A stretch of DNA of 64,000 nt from Bathynomus jamesi (Eukaryota > Arthropoda > Malacostraca > Isopoda > Cirolanidae), in the NCBI GenBank assembly GCA_023014485.1, contig JAJOZX010000923.1:232501-296500 (forward strand). The letters run 5' to 3'. Shown in pieces: positions 54,330 to 64,000 of this stretch. Each line of letters starts with the position of its first letter. Position 1 is the first letter of the stretch. The notes beneath the pieces were generated by a model that saw only the letters and a program-made list of their open reading frames with translations, was not told the origin of the DNA and ran no database searches. The position numbers were made by a program, and so were the translations under genes.

Positions 54330-54460
54330 CAATCAATAACTTGCTCTTACCCACATTCACTGTCAAGAATCTTACATAAAAGTGCCACAAAACTCTTAAG
54401 AACGTTTTGCATATCACACCCATTCTGAGCAAATAGCATAGCGTCATCTCATCCGCATAC
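53703..54460 (-). mobile_element. older LINE (host of TAGGG transposon 2), 3' part
   Basis: On the minus strand LYADEMTLCYLLRMGV (RT motif C, with ADE where ADD is normal), LTVNVGKSKLLIVE, then (GA)n, then LNCHVMVALFKYLGYVLKKR, VDEVHGRLNQGRKLAGMLKL, PTLLYGCETLTWRGRKSRLR and GRSRRIWMDVVSDCVRKHGL. This is the RT thumb and C-terminal domain of a LINE different from the other two families. The upstream RT part lies at 62,162-62,440, on the far side of the transposon. Confidence 0.82.
54268..54327. repeat. (CT)n microsatellite inside LINE
   Basis: 60 bp of CT within the LINE coding region. Confidence 0.95.
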
Positions 54461-54463
54461 AGC

Positions 54464-54766
54464 CGGTCCTATTCAAAGGAGTGACATAACGAAGGAGTGA
54501 CATAACAAAGGAGTGACAAATCGGAGATAAAATTCAAAGGAGTGACACGAAAATACCAACAAAGAAGAAGAAAGAACAAATCCAGAGGGAAGAGAGGCTT
54601 GCAACTGTTAGGTTAGGTTAGGTTAGGCTAGGTTAGGTTAGGTTAGGTTTCTAGTTTTTGAAATAAAATCTTAATTTTAACAATTCTGTCACTCCTTCGT
54701 TACGGTATTTATGTCACTCCTTTGTTATGTCACTCCTTTGAAATGTCACTCCTTCGATACAGACCC
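54464..54766. mobile_element. MITE, 303 bp, perfect 8-bp TSD, telomere-like core
   Basis: Ends CGGTCCTATTCAAAGGAGTG and, inverted, GGGTCTGTATCGAAGGAGTG. Flanks are identical, CATACAGC (54,456-54,463 and 54,767-54,774). Each arm has several tandem AAGGAGTGACATAAC units in opposite orientation. The centre holds (TTAGG)8. It interrupts the LINE just before its LYADE motif; the LINE frame is continuous without it. Confidence 0.88.
54608..54647 (+). repeat. (TTAGG)8, arthropod telomere-type repeat
   Basis: Eight TTAGG units with one CTAGG variant. TTAGG is the telomere repeat of most arthropods. It sits in the middle of a MITE, so it is interstitial, not a chromosome end. Confidence 0.95.
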
Positions 54767-54774
54767 CATACAGC

Positions 54775-54807
54775 AGATTCGCCAGGCTCCACCTATCCCC
54801 ATCACAC
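54775..54807 (-). mobile_element. older LINE, short middle piece
   Basis: Thirty-odd bases of LINE RT (GDRWSLANL on the minus strand) between the MITE duplication and the left end of TAGGG transposon 2. Confidence 0.7.
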
Positions 54808-55377
54808 TAGGGTGTGTAAATTTTAGTAAAGTCAACAATTCAAAAACTACTAATACTCAAATGATGTCATATTATCTAGCAAACTTAGAAATATCTTTAG
54901 TGTTGTTTAAAAAAGCCATTTACCTACTTATATTTGACCATAAAGGTTTGAAATATAACCTAAATATGACTGTAGCATCGTATATCAATGTGCCATTGAT
55001 ATGTGTGGTTAACGTTGGTTATTTTTGGTGTGCAGTTTGGTTTCTAAGTTTCACATAGTCACAAATGCTGGAGTTTTGATTGTGAATACATGTGTTTTCC
55101 CTCCTTTTTGACAATTTTGATTACTTCGTAATGTAAATATTGTGTAATTCAAATTATTCGAAATGTTATGTGTGACCCAAACTTTCTGTATATTTTGATA
55201 TGATAGATATATGAAATTGTCATTACTTTGAATAATTAAGTCTTGTACCTATAACAACACAACCTTTTATCTGAGCTTATAGGAAGATATTAAGAATTTC
55301 AATTAACTTAATTTTATGTAATCATAACACTGGTCTGCGTGATTTTAAAGGTCAAGGATATGTTTGTTGTTCTTAGG

Positions 55378-55752
55378 TCAGTTTCTCACGCTGATTCCGA
55401 AAATCGCATCCATTTTTCTCAATCAGGTCAACTTTTCGAAATATAAACACTTTCTAGAAATTTTCATTTCCCGTTTTATTGGTAGGTGAGCGATACATGT
55501 AGTAGCATATGTCGACTGGTATATACATACAGGCTTTACAGGCTGTTCTTATAGATCTCAAGAAGGGTACATCACACTATAATAGGCTAATCAGGGATGA
55601 ATGGCCTCTTCAGGGACTTCCGCTTGTGCCGGGCAGACACCACATCCCTCTTCAGGCACCAGCAGTAGTCGGCCAGCATATCTAAAAAACCTGACCTGAT
55701 TGAGAAGAATGGATTACATTTCTGAATTCAGCGTGCGAAACTGATCCTAAAT
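55378..55752. repeat. inverted GCTGATTCCGAAAAT-like blocks
   Basis: CTCACGCTGATTCCGAAAAT and CATTTTTCTCAATCAGGTCA (55,387-55,437) reappear inverted at 55,690-55,750. A related GCGCTGATTCCAAAAATG block lies in the TIR of the element at 1,362-3,753. Possibly a small nested element. Confidence 0.55.
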
Positions 55753-56971
55753 CAGTTGAAAAACCTCTGACCTTTGAAAAAAAGATTTGAAACGCAGGCC
55801 AGTGTAATCAGTAGGCCTATCCAAATTTCAATGACATTTCTTTTGTTCACAGGTCCACAGGATGTGTCAGAAAGGAATCAGAACCCGAAGCAAATCAAGT
55901 TGTCACCTAAGTCATTTGGTGGAGACTGGGAGGGAACTTCCCCTGCTGAGGTATGGTTTGTTGAGGAGAGAGATGAGTGAGGAAGACAGGAGGAATTACC
56001 CAGTTAAATGACCTGATTAACAACGGCATTGTTCCAGGGCTACTGGCTCAGTGGAGAAAGGCCAACGCTCTATTCACAGGACCTGTAATCAACACAGATC
56101 AGGATCAGGGCTAAAGTGAAGGCACTGTGGGATGAGACAGTGAAGGTGTCCATTGGCAATGTGAAGCTAGAGGTCAAAGATAGGTTCATGATGAAACTGG
56201 ACAAATTGGTGGACATCATGACCTGTCACTGTGTGATCAGAACTGCAGTGAGCTTGGGTGCAACCCTGTCTGCAACAGTGAGGTTCACATTGACTGCAGC
56301 TGCAGGAGCGAGCAGAAGATACCAGTGCAGGAGCTTGCCTTCATTAAAGGTCAGAGAGAAAAGGTGGGAAGTGTGGGGGCACACCAGATGGGTCTAGCTG
56401 ATCACCATGAGACCAGGAGACAGGAAGCATTGCTGCAGAGACAGGAGCAGAGAAGGAAGGTCGAGGAGAAGAGGAGGAGGAAGGTAGAGGAGTCAGCCAA
56501 GAAAGAAGAGGAGTTGAGGGAGGAGTCACTGCTGGAGATGGAGTTGGAGGAGACTGGAGATATACTGGAGGAGACAGGGAGGAGAGAGGAGGACGAAGAC
56601 TTCATACCAGAGGCTGCGATAACTTCGTCCTTGCCTGTGGCTAAGAAGAAGAAATACAACACTGAAGATATCACCAACATAGCTCTGGCTAGCTTGAGAC
56701 ATCACACTGTGCTGAGAGAGAGTTCAGAGATTGCCACTGATGCCTGGATTGATGCCGGTCTTATCACAGAGTTTGACACAGCACTGGTGATTGACCACAA
56801 CAAGGTGAGGAGGGCTCAGGAGAGACTGACTAAGGAGCTGGTCAAGAAGTTTGATGAAGAGATTAGGGAAAATGGCATCACCTGTATCTTCTTTGATGGG
56901 AAAAGAGGTGACACCAAAGTGATGATGGAAGCTGAGGGCAGTGACAGGCAGTTTCCTGGCCTCATTAAGGA

Positions 56972-57908
56972 CCATCTAGGACGTTTTGGCGACGACATTT
57001 TGGCGCTGGACGTTTTGGCGCCGCCGTTTGGGCGCCACCGTTTGGGCGCGGAGCCGGTTTGGCGCCGCCGTTAATTAGTATTAAGTATTAAGTAGTAATA
57101 CTTGGTTATTAACCTGAAGTGCTGTCTGTCTTTTCAGATAAGTTGTGTTGTTGCCCTTAATAGCATAAATGTCTGAAAATATATCAAGTAAGAAAGGGAA
57201 ACAGAAGTTTTCACATAATGGATATTTGTATGTGTTTGATAAATGTAGCAAGCGCGACCCTTCGTTACTTTTTTGGCGGTGCGAGCAAAAGAGTCAGTGT
57301 ATTATAAGGTGTATATATAATATGGGTACTTTTCCGTTATCTGCCCCATTGACGATTGGTTAGGTTCAGTCATGATATTTTCGTTAAAACTAACAAAAAT
57401 ATCACAACTTAACCTAACCAATCGTCACTGCCAGGTTAGGTCAACTGTACGCCCTTGACGATTGGTTAGGTTAAGTCGTGATATTTTCGTTAGTTTTAAC
57501 AAAAATATCACGACTTAACCTAACCAATCGTCAAGGGGGCAGATAACGGAAAAGTACCCATATTATATATACACCTTATAATACACTGACTCTTTTGCTC
57601 GCACCGCTAAAAAAGTAACGAAGGGTCGCGCTTGCTACATTTATCAAACACATACAAATATCCATTATGTGAAAACTTCTGTTTCCCTTTCTTACTTGAT
57701 ATATTTTCAGACATTTATGCTATTAAGGGCAACAACACAACTTATCTGAAAAGACACAGTACTTCAGGTTAATAACCAAGTATTACTACTTAATACTTAA
57801 TACTAATTAACGGCAGCGCCAAACCGGCTCCGCGCCAAAACGGTGGCGCCCAAACTGCGGCGCCAAAACGTCGGCGCCAGAACGTCGGCGCCAAAACGTC
57901 CCATTCCG
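56972..57908. mobile_element. fold-back Mutator-like element, 937 bp, perfect 9-bp TSD
   Basis: Both ends carry GGACGTTTTGGCG and repeated TTTGGCGCC words; the whole element is one palindrome with ~385-bp arms. The 9 bp outside are identical, CATTAAGGA (56,963-56,971 and 57,909-57,917), the Mutator hallmark. Removing it restores the host frame across IKE. The centre is the AAGTCGTGATATTTT palindrome also seen at 43,715-43,980. Confidence 0.93.
57169..57363 (+). pseudogene. FLYWCH-like zinc finger, N-terminus of MULE transposase
   Basis: MSENISSKKGKQKFSHNGYL, then YVFDKCSKRDPSLLFWRCEQ and KSQCIIRC: the N-G-Y-x-Y-x-F and W-R-C/C pattern of FLYWCH fingers that precede many animal MULE transposases. 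Only this ~60-residue start exists. A mirror copy lies in the other arm (about 57,715-57,590, minus strand) with a stop in place of the Trp. Confidence 0.75.
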
Positions 57909-59238
57909 CATTAAGGAAGAACACTACACAGTGTGCAATGAACCAGGTGGGAAATATTTGTGGCATTTTGTACCAGAGGAAGCTGCAGAGGAGAGAAGTC
58001 ATGCTGAGGTCATTGCTGATCATCTGGTGAACTGGCTAAGAGAGAGAGGAGCAGACCAGACCCTTTTAGCCATAGGAGGTGACAGTACTAATGTGAATAC
58101 TGGCTGGGAGGGAGGAGTAATGCATTATGTGGAGGCCAAGCTTAGCAGGAAGTTGGTGTGGATTGTCTGTGACTTGCACACTGGGGAGCTGAGTCTCAGA
58201 CACCTGGTGACTGCACTGGATGGCAAGACACTGAGCAACAACAAGTGGTTTGGGCCCCTAGGGAAGATGTTAGACACTGCCACTGAGCTGGCGATAAACC
58301 CAAACTTCACGAAGATCACTGTTGGTCCTCCTCTACCCCATCTCAGTCAGAAGGTAGTCAAGGACCTCAGCACAGACCAATCATATGACTACAGAATCAT
58401 CACTGCCATCAGATCGGGAGAGGTACCTCAGAGTCTAGCTCTCCTGGAGATTGGGCCAGTCTGTCACAGTAGGTGGGTCACCACGGCTCTAAGGTTCTGC
58501 AGATTGTGGATTTCCAAACATGGGCTGAAGGGTAGGAACCTGAAGAATCTGAAGATAATTGTGGAATTCATAGTCGGAGTCTACATGCCAAACTGGTTCA
58601 ACATCAAGTTAAATCACAGCTGGGTGGAGGGTCCCAGGCATGTACTGTACCAGCTGGAGCTGCTCAGAAGTCAGAAGAAGGAGGTGATAGGAATAGTGAT
58701 GCCTACAGTGAAGAGATCAGCCTGGTATGCACACTCTGAGGCTGTGCTCCAGGCCATGCTGTGCAGTGAGGTGGAGGAGGAGAGGAGGGAGGCAGTGAAG
58801 AGGATACTGGAAATCAGAGGTAAAGGAGATGAAGACACACAGGTAGGAGACTGCAGTGTCAGACCCAGGAAGACTCCAGACATCAACCCAGATGCCACCA
58901 AACTCTCGGGGCTTATTGACTGGAACTCTGGCGTGACTGAGCCTCCTCTGACCTGCTCCCTCACCACTGCTGCAATCAAGGAGTTTCTGGATAGACTGGA
59001 TCGACACACAGTCATGAGAAAGGTGTGTAAGGACGACAACTGAAGCAGCACAACATGTTTACTCACAAGAGAGGAGGGAGGCGTACATCAGTGGCCAGGT
59101 GGCCAGTAGGGAGCTCATGTCTAGGAACAAGAGCAAGGCAGACATGGCATCCTTGACAAAGTTCAAGAAACCTTTCTATATTTCTAAGTTTTAATATTGA
59201 AATACAATCAAAATGTCTTTAATTGTATGTAATGTATG

Positions 59239-61944
59239 CAGTGGCGGCTCGTGACTTAAAACAGTTGTGTGCTACAACAAAATTTTTTTGATAGATATAT
59301 ATATATAAACAACTGATAAATTATAAAATAGAACTAATTCATCGTGAATTATAGTAAATGTTCTGCGCAACTAACGGTAGATAGATAGATATAGTACTTA
59401 CTTATTTACGAAAAATGAAATTCACGCGACGCTCTTTCTTACTGCAGAACTTGTCAATCACCTTGGTGTTAAAAGCCTCAATGTTTGAAATAAACTTTTT
59501 TTCTATGGAGAGCATTGCCAGAGCATTAAGACGATCCTGGGACATAGTATTTCTTAGGAAAGTTTTTATTCTTTTTAGAGAGGAGAAACATCTTTCGGGT
59601 TCTGCTGTTGTCATTGGCGTGGTGATGACAATTTTAAGAAGTTTTGTTACTTCAGAGAATGTACTCTGTAAATTGTTTTTGAATATAAGTTTCAAAAGAG
59701 GAACTGCGCCATCAATTTTTCTGAAGTCGGTTCTTTCATATAAAACGCTAAGCTCTGTTTTCAGTCGCCTTTTCTCCAGCATTCTATAACTTTGAACTGC
59801 AATTTCAAGTTCATTTTCCGGAAAATGTTTTGCGAATTCTTGAAAGTTAACAGAATTCAACAACTTTGCAGCCTCTAAATGATCCAAGGATTGAAAACGA
59901 TGATGAGCCTCCTGTACAATTCGATCGCATACTTATTTGGCATCGGCGCTTCGGCACGACTGTTTGGGTCGTTTATTGCCAGTCTGCCAGATGACACGCA
60001 TGTAGTCGCAATTTCACTGTCAATGATGTCTATTTAATCTCTCACTTCATTGATTGCCAAGATAAAATGGGATACGGCACTTTTTATTTTTACAGCATCA
60101 GACACTCTTGCTTGTAATTGGTTATACAAAATGTCTACATGTGGCATTATTCTGTGGAAAAATGAAAGCCAGAAAAGGAATTGTGCATCTTCCAAATAAT
60201 GACGGAGTCCACGAGCTTCTTGAACTGTCCTGGTGGATAATGACGTCTGCAAATCCAACAAACACACAACCAAACTGTCCTTGTGTTCATACACCACACT
60301 GACGGTTCTCGATTTAAAGTTCCACCTGGTTGCAGAACCACTGGGAATCCTTCGTGCCACAACTGCATCTACTGCAGACAACCGTTGTGGTGACCTTGAA
60401 AAGAAAGCAGGAAAAGCTGACAGGCAACAGAAGAATACCCTAGCTGCATGATTTTGCGAAGCAGCTTTTTCCATTACCAAATTTAATTGATGTTGATGGG
60501 CATAACAGTGGATGTATTGTGCAGTGGGAAAAATAGCCTTTATTTTTGCTTGAACTCCACCTCTTTCGTCACTCATTACAGCCGCACCGTCGTAAGTCTG
60601 AGCAATTATTTTGTTAGGTTGATCTTTAAAAATCTCATTTATTGTATTCAAAATACAAATAGAAATTGTGTCTGCACTTTGACCTTCCGGGTTGAAAAAT
60701 CCCCAAAATCTTTCAGTAGGCACGTCATTGATTACATAACGAAATACTATTACCAACTGTGAATGTTCAGAAATGTCTGTAGTTTCATCTGCCATTAAAG
60801 CGACAAAATCAGCCTCTTTCATTTCTTCGATTATCTTTTCACGGCAAACTTCCGACATACAATCTAGCAGTTCATTCTGGATGGTTTTAGAAGTTCCCTT
60901 GAAAACATGATTCGATTCTGTGTTCTTTTACCGCACTATCTAAACTACTAACAAAATCAACGAGTCCCAAGAAAATACCCGGATTTTCAGATGTTTCACT
61001 CTCATCATGTCCTCTTAAGGCAAGTTCAAAGGCACCGCAAAACTTAATGCAGTCAATTACCTTTGATAATATATATCTGTTCTTTTCTACTTCTTGATTG
61101 TGTTTTTTGATGGCGTCATGGTAGGCCCGACTTAACTGTGTTGCAATATTCACACTACCGAGAACACTAAGATCCAACACATTGTTTATATATTTCTTGT
61201 TTTCATTATGCTTTCTAATCAGTGCTTTAAGATGGGCAAGATCTTTCACTCCCGTGTTACTGAATGAATCACTGTTACCAAAAAGAAGGCATGGAAAGCA
61301 GAAAAGAGCATCCCGAACATCACAACCACAAATTCAACTATAATCATCATAAATCTTTCTGTGAAATTGTCTTAAATATTCTCGATTGTTGCTTCTCTTG
61401 GCTTTCTGACTTAAATTTAAATCGGGAGTTGGCCTACCTAACTGTTTTATTTGAGCTTTTTCATTTAATGTTCTAGATGAAAAAGGTACTTTTAATAAAT
61501 TGTCCACTGAATTCATATTTGTATAAAAATTAATAATTTACTGTATATACAACACTTGAGTAAACAAAAACACAGACACACGCATAAAAAGTTTAAAAAT
61601 CAAACGCAATCGATCGAGCGTCCATCACATTGACAAGTGCTGCAGCGACTGGTAGCACATTCACGCCTTATCCGAAACTGGACCAAAAGACACGTCTGCG
61701 CATGCGCTTTGTCTGATTTCACTCGATTTGGGTGCTATACTGATGACAGCACATAAGTACGAAAATAGAAATGCAGGGAATGCGCAGTTAATTCGTTTTT
61801 TCGTAAATCGGAAAACAATTTAGATCAAATTGGAAATTACAGAAGATATTACAAGAAATTTTATTGATTTATTATTTAGCTATTTACGTATTTTAAAAAC
61901 TGATGTGCTGTAGCACGTAAGCACATAATGAGCGGCCGCCACTG
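59239..61944 (-). mobile_element. hAT element, 2.7 kb, perfect 8-bp TSD
   Basis: Ends CAGTGGCGGCTCGTGAC and, inverted, CAGTGGCGGCCGCTCA. Flanks are identical, AATGTATG (59,231-59,238 and 61,945-61,952). It holds an almost full-length transposase gene on the minus strand. It lies between the stop codon and the right end of TAGGG transposon 2. Confidence 0.94.
59402..61530 (-). pseudogene. hAT transposase (ZMYM-type), frameshifted
   Basis: N-terminal TTF-type zinc finger region (NREYLRQFHRKIYDDYS; CFPCLLFG), then DLAHLKALIRKHNENKKYIN, a frameshift near 60,885, then ADETTDISEHSQLVIVFRYV (first catalytic Asp), QTYDGAAVMSDERGGVQAKI (second Asp), YIHCYAHQHQLNLVMEKAAS. A shift near 60,030-59,890 precedes the C-terminal block TTAEPERCFSSLKRIKTFLR and MSQDRLNALAMLSIEKKFI (dimerisation). 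I count at least three breaks. All major domains are present. Confidence 0.9.
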
Positions 61945-62161
61945 AATGTATGTAAAATGTAGTTATATACAATAAAAAAAAATACTTGCAAAAATTGCTG
62001 AGTTTTCGTAAACTTCAACTTCAAATATAATAGTTAGGAGTGGTCAAATCTGGATTTTAAAGCCATATTTCGATTTAGCACATAAAAATGCATCATTTGG
62101 TCACTAGTAGTCTTTGACAATCTAAAGATTTCACTTTGCTCCCTGAAATTGACACACCCTA

Positions 62162-62440
62162 CCGTCACACACTTCTTTATTATTGCAGTCACACTTTCAC
62201 CTCTCTCATCACTCTCTCCATAAACAGCTACGGAGACATCACACATCCTTGACGTACACCAACACTTGTATCAAACCATTCACTCAGTTCTTTAGTTACT
62301 CTCGCAAATAAACTACTTCCATCATTTCTCCATATATCCTATCCACACACCCCTGTTTTTCCATTTTTCAGCTTGTGAACCGCCGCTTTCACTTCACCCA
62401 TGGTTATATCATCAAGCATTCTGTCACATGACCTTCTTCT
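62162..62440 (-). mobile_element. older LINE, RT middle part
   Basis: On the minus strand MGEVKAAVHKLKNGKTG, then FARVTKELSEWFDTSVGVRQ and GCVMSP (the VRQGCVMSP motif), a stop, ERVMREV. It continues at 54,807 once the TAGGG transposon is skipped, with GTGTGA(C/T)GG at the junction. Confidence 0.82.
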
Positions 62441-62575
62441 ATGAAACAAAATCATCGCACCAGCATTCGAACCTGGGACCTCTTGAGTAGGAGTCGTGAG
62501 CGATACTCCTACACGACGACGTAACGGATTGTGGTGATGGTGCTTGCGATTCATACTCAAGCAGTTCCAGGTTTG
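62440..62575 (-). mobile_element. tRNA-like SINE (family D)
   Basis: On the minus strand CGTCGTGTAGGAGTATCGCT, GACTCCTACTCAAGAGGTCC and CAGGTTCGAATGCTGG (B box), then ATGATTTTGTTTCAT. Related to 34,285-34,372. Confidence 0.68.
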
Positions 62576-62579
62576 AATT

Positions 62580-64000
62580 TTGTTTCATATAAATGTACCT
62601 TTTAACCTTTCAAATGTTCCACGCGATGATTCCTCATATCACGAAGGTTAAGATTGTCGCCCCTCCTCTCGAGTTGGCCTGATGAAGTAGTGAGTTGGTT
62701 TCTTGTACTCTCCACCTCAGCCAGGTACACTCGGCTCATCGTGGATTATTCTGAGCGAGGCGTCTAATCTTCTTTTGAAGATGTCCACTGCAACAACATT
62801 CGTGTTCCTCAGGTCTTTGGGCAGCTGATTAAGCAGTTTTGGTCCTCTCACAACAAAACCATTTTCTTTCAGGGTTAAGGATGTTCCCTGTCTAGCCTTT
62901 AATTTGGGAACATGACACAGTCTTCCTTTTCTACTTTTCACTGTTGTTTGGAGAGTTACAGAGTTCAGAGTAAGATTAGAGACTAGTTTCTCCATTATTT
63001 TCCAAGTGTAAATATTGGTGTATCTCTCTCTCCTCCTTTCCAGTGAATATAGATTTAATTCGCGTAACCTTTCCCAGTAGTTTAGTTCTCTGCACCCATT
63101 GATCTTGGCTGTGAAGCTTCCCTGAATCCCTTCTAGCTGTCTAATGTCTTCTTTTTTATATGGGGATGTTAGGACCGAGCAGTATTTCAATTTTGGTATG
63201 AGCACTGAGCAGTGTTTAAAGTAGAGGAATCATTATATTCCTATCCCTTCGTTTAAAGGTTCTCAGTATCTGCCCAGTTACTCTCTTTGCTCTGTTTACT
63301 GCTATCTTATTTTGTGTTTCAAATTTCGCATCATCAGTCATTACAACCCCTAAATCTTTTGCTTTAGGTTTTTTCTGATTTTCCTGTCCATTTTGGGGAT
63401 AATATTCCATGGATTTTAGGTCTTCTCTTTTTCCGTACTGTAACAGCTGAAATTTCTCAGTGTTAAACTTCATATTGTTGTCTTCCGTCCACTTGTGGAT
63501 TCTCTTCATGTCTGTTTGTAGAGATCCTATATCTTCTGGGTTTCTTATTTTTCTACTGAGCTTTGTGTCATCGGCAAAGGATGTTACTGTGCTGTCTCTG
63601 GTAACGTCTTCATCTATGCCAGTTAGCATGATTATAAAGAATAGTGAATAGTGGAGCTAATACTGTTCCTTGTGGTACTGAGCTGAGGACCTCTGATTCT
63701 GATGAAGATTCTCCTTGAACTGTAACGACTTGCCGCCGCTCACTAAGGAAATTATATATCCATTTCCCTACTTTTCCTGTTATTCCCATATAATTCAGTT
63801 TATGTATTACTGTATGATTCCATGGTCACACTTGTCGAACGCTTTGGCAAAGTCTGTGTATATTACATCATAGTTTTCATTACTTTCCAGTGCATCAATA
63901 ATGTTGTTGTAGTGTTTCATTAGTTGTGATAGGCATGATCTGCCTGACCGAAACCCAGGTTGGTTATCATTTAATTTTTTCTGTTTCCAAAAAGCCATAG
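62580..64000 (-). mobile_element. LINE copy 4 (older subfamily), continues past window
   Basis: Same family as 23,049-27,150 but clearly diverged. It runs off the right edge of the window. Its 3' untranslated end (ATGAGGAATCATCGCGTGG on minus) is also found alone at 8,022. Confidence 0.9.
62640..64000 (-). pseudogene. LINE ORF2 C-terminal half, frameshifted, partial
   Basis: RT pieces: NDNQPGFRSGRSCLSQLMKH, YTDFAKAFDKCDHGIIQ (63,807), then shifted VLSSVPQGTVLAP, shifted VTSFADDTKLSRKIRNPEDI and AKDLGVVMTDDAKFETQNKI, a break at 63,216, then LIPKLKYCSVLTSPYKKEDI, LNYWERLRELNLYSLERRRE and GPKLLNQLPKDLRNT. The ADD motif is intact but at least three frameshifts kill the frame. The 5' part lies beyond 64,000. 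Confidence 0.9.

Larger units (their letters stand above)
55774..59194 (+). pseudogene. putative transposase of TAGGG family, copy 2, MULE-interrupted
   Basis: Diverged homologue of 50,898-53,140. Pieces in order: KRFETQASVISRPIQISMTF, GIVPGLLAQWRKANALFTGP (frame-shifted), VKALWDETVKVSIGNVKLEV and the Cys cluster CHCVIRT/CSELGCNPVCNSEVHIDC (shift near 56,243). Then KIPVQELAFIKGQREK, a long Glu/Arg-rich coiled stretch (56,400-56,600), TCIFFDGKRGDTK and, after the MULE, LLAIGGDSTNVNTGWEGGVM, WIVCDLHTGELSLRHLVTAL, CHSRWVTTALRFCRLWI. A last shift at 59,040 gives the true C-terminus to a stop at 59,192-59,194. In the G-G-D motif the second Gly-Ala of copy 1 is Ser-Thr. Confidence 0.8.
54808..62161 (+). 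mobile_element. TAGGG-ended transposon 2, with nested MULE and hAT
   Basis: Inverted ends TAGGGTGTGTAAATTTTAG (54,808) and TAGGGTGTGTCAATTTCAG (from 62,161), with weaker similarity beyond (CAAATGATG, ATATTTGA words). Outside, C(A/G)TCACAC occurs on both sides, offset by one base. It contains a broken gene homologous to that of transposon 1, a 937-bp MULE in that gene and a 2.7-kb hAT after it. Without the two guests it would be about 3.7 kb. It split the reverse transcriptase of an older LINE. Confidence 0.82.

Noticed and set aside
62660..62700. CCTGATGAAGTAGTGAG as another hammerhead
   Set aside because: CTGATGA is present but there is no following hairpin with GAAA; it lies in the LINE 3' region.

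Overview
The window is eukaryotic, almost certainly arthropod and most plausibly a decapod-like crustacean. The evidence is a spliced gene with a 124-bp GT-AG intron, a TATA box plus TCAGT initiator at arthropod spacing, an interstitial block of the arthropod telomere unit TTAGG, very abundant (TA)n, (TG)n and (CT)n microsatellites, and many arthropod transposon families. I see no ordinary host gene. Nearly everything recognisable is mobile DNA in some state of decay. The species is an inference, not a reading.

Layout. 0-5 kb: a dead mariner, a TIR-flanked element with a broken intron-containing gene, and an internally deleted LINE. 5-8.4 kb: a LINE scrap, a hAT-like MITE, two inverted tRNA-like SINEs (one split by a hAT with a perfect 8-bp duplication) and microsatellites. 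8.4-15.1 kb: a Tc1/mariner element with an uninterrupted 370-codon transposase frame, a fold-back MITE, two DD41D-type mariners, several SINEs and a pogo/Tigger-like remnant. 15.1-22.4 kb: a decayed Penelope-like element, MITEs, three fold-back repeats carrying hammerhead-ribozyme-like motifs, a solo-LTR-like unit, a 5S-derived SINE and a hAT relic. 23-27.2 kb: the best LINE copy, with zinc-finger ORF1 and endonuclease/RT ORF2. 27.4-28.6 kb: a palindrome of LTR-like units. 29-29.8 kb: an unrecognised frameshifted gene. 30-43 kb: MITEs, SINEs and two more DD41D elements, one split by a small hAT. 43.6-50 kb: large palindromes, a Jockey-like LINE, a hAT end, a Tc1 relic and another DD41D relic.

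The most interesting part is 50.4-62.2 kb. It holds two divergent members of one transposon family whose ends start TAGGG. The first (50,490-53,649) has TIRs, a perfect 8-bp duplication and one nearly intact gene of about 745 codons. The second (54,808-62,161) sits inside the reverse-transcriptase region of an older LINE. It was itself hit by a fold-back MULE (9-bp duplication) and by a 2.7-kb hAT (8-bp duplication). The proteins have a Cys-rich segment and a hAT-like D-G-A/G-G-V/C-x-x-H pattern, but no hAT C-terminal dimerisation block was seen.

The parts do not form a pathway. They form layers: autonomous elements (LINE, Penelope, DD41D, hAT, TAGGG family) and the non-autonomous derivatives that resemble them. 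Many breaks are single-base changes in A-runs, so some frames may look more broken than they are.
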